Assembly: GCA_937912185.1 (NCBI GenBank)
Contig: CALDOH010000108.1
Span: forward strand, 1 to 13,053
DNA: 13,053 bases
Direction: 5' to 3'
Source: an uncultured bacterium
Lineage (GTDB): Bacteria; Patescibacteriota; Patescibacteriia; UBA1558; GWA2-36-10
Shown piece by piece: positions 12,750-13,053 of the stretch; the stretch's first letter is position 1, and each line of letters starts with the position of its first letter. The notes beneath the pieces were generated by a model that made no database searches, was not told the DNA's origin, and saw nothing but the letters and a program-made list of their open reading frames with translations. The position numbers and the translations under genes are program-made.

Positions 12750-13053
12750 TTATCGGGCAGCGCCAGAATAGGTAATAGCCTGCATGATATTCCAATCTTC
12801 GGTACTATCAGGTGTATAACCGTAGATATATTTGAAAGTTTTTATACCTTCTGTTTCGCTATTTAGGTTTCTATTTTCTGCTCTTTGTCTTAGACCATAG
12901 GCCATGACAGTAACAGCGGCATTGTCATTTGGATTATTCATGTCAGCGTCTCTGAGATAAATTTTCCTAAACTGTGCCTTAGCCCTTGTTTCAGAAGCGG
13001 CATTGGTCTCTGATGGCCAGCGGCCATTGGCAATCTTGATAGCGTCAGCTAGT
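12750..13053 (-). CDS. C-terminal part of an unknown protein, cut by the window edge
   Basis: The minus-strand frame is open from the right edge to the TAA at 12750, giving the last 100 residues; the internal Met at residue 38 of this fragment is not likely to be the start. I do not recognise a family with certainty. The fragment is polar, rich in Asn, Ala, Arg and Glu, and probably helical. It includes IANGRWPSETNAASETRAKA, YLRDADMNNPNDNAAVTVMA, and a Trp/Tyr-containing end, YGYTPDSTEDWNIMQAITYS. The last part, with DSTEDWNIMQAITYSG, looks like a conserved repeat end or surface-protein module, but this is an impression. It converges on the cold-shock gene and shares its terminator. Confidence 0.72.
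   Translation of the reverse strand, partial: LADAIKIANGRWPSETNAASETRAKAQFRKIYLRDADMNNPNDNAAVTVMAYGLRQRAENRNLNSETEGIKTFKYIYGYTPDSTEDWNIMQAITYSGAAR

Overview
This is chromosomal bacterial DNA, AT-rich and gene-dense, with short gaps and compact housekeeping genes. Several traits suggest a streamlined bacterium of the Patescibacteria (candidate phyla radiation, Parcubacteria-like) type. These are few Shine-Dalgarno sites, an H+-pyrophosphatase in a core operon, a type IV pilin-like protein, a CarS-type (DUF46) CDP-lipid enzyme, and several lineage-type proteins of unknown function. The lineage is inferred from gene content; no rRNA is present. All 15 visible stop codons are TAA (12) or TAG (3), and no gene needs UGA to be read as an amino acid.

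Left part (1-430): a small Cys/His-rich protein on the + strand converges on a minus-strand transcript ending in tRNA-Cys(GCA). The two share a bidirectional hairpin terminator.

Minus-strand block (about 455-8337), read from right to left: a SAM methyltransferase; an unknown three-helix membrane protein with YraN; the nusA - hppA - tig operon (transcription factor NusA, K+-independent-type H+-pyrophosphatase, trigger factor); then a Cys-rich pilin-like protein - inositol-monophosphatase family enzyme - tRNA-Cys. Recognisable promoters or intrinsic terminators separate these units, often packed against each other.

Plus-strand operon (8449-12054): a CDP-alcohol phosphatidyltransferase, a CarS/DUF46-like CDP-lipid synthase, GlmS, and a membrane-anchored CPHC thioredoxin-like protein. 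The gaps are 1, 1 and 4 nt. The first two genes suggest making and using a CDP-activated lipid. GlmS feeds amino sugars to the cell envelope. The last protein probably handles disulfides outside the membrane.

Right part (12055-13053): a promoter, a broken tRNA-Glu-like copy interrupted by REP-like palindromes, an intact tRNA-Glu(UUC) with terminator, then a cold-shock protein gene with a near-consensus promoter and a long structured leader. The C-terminal 100 residues of an unknown protein enter from the right edge on the minus strand. The most unusual items are the interrupted tRNA copy, the CarS/phosphatidyltransferase pair, the pilin with a knottin-like cysteine pattern, and transcripts that are predicted to be either almost leaderless or to begin exactly with a hairpin.
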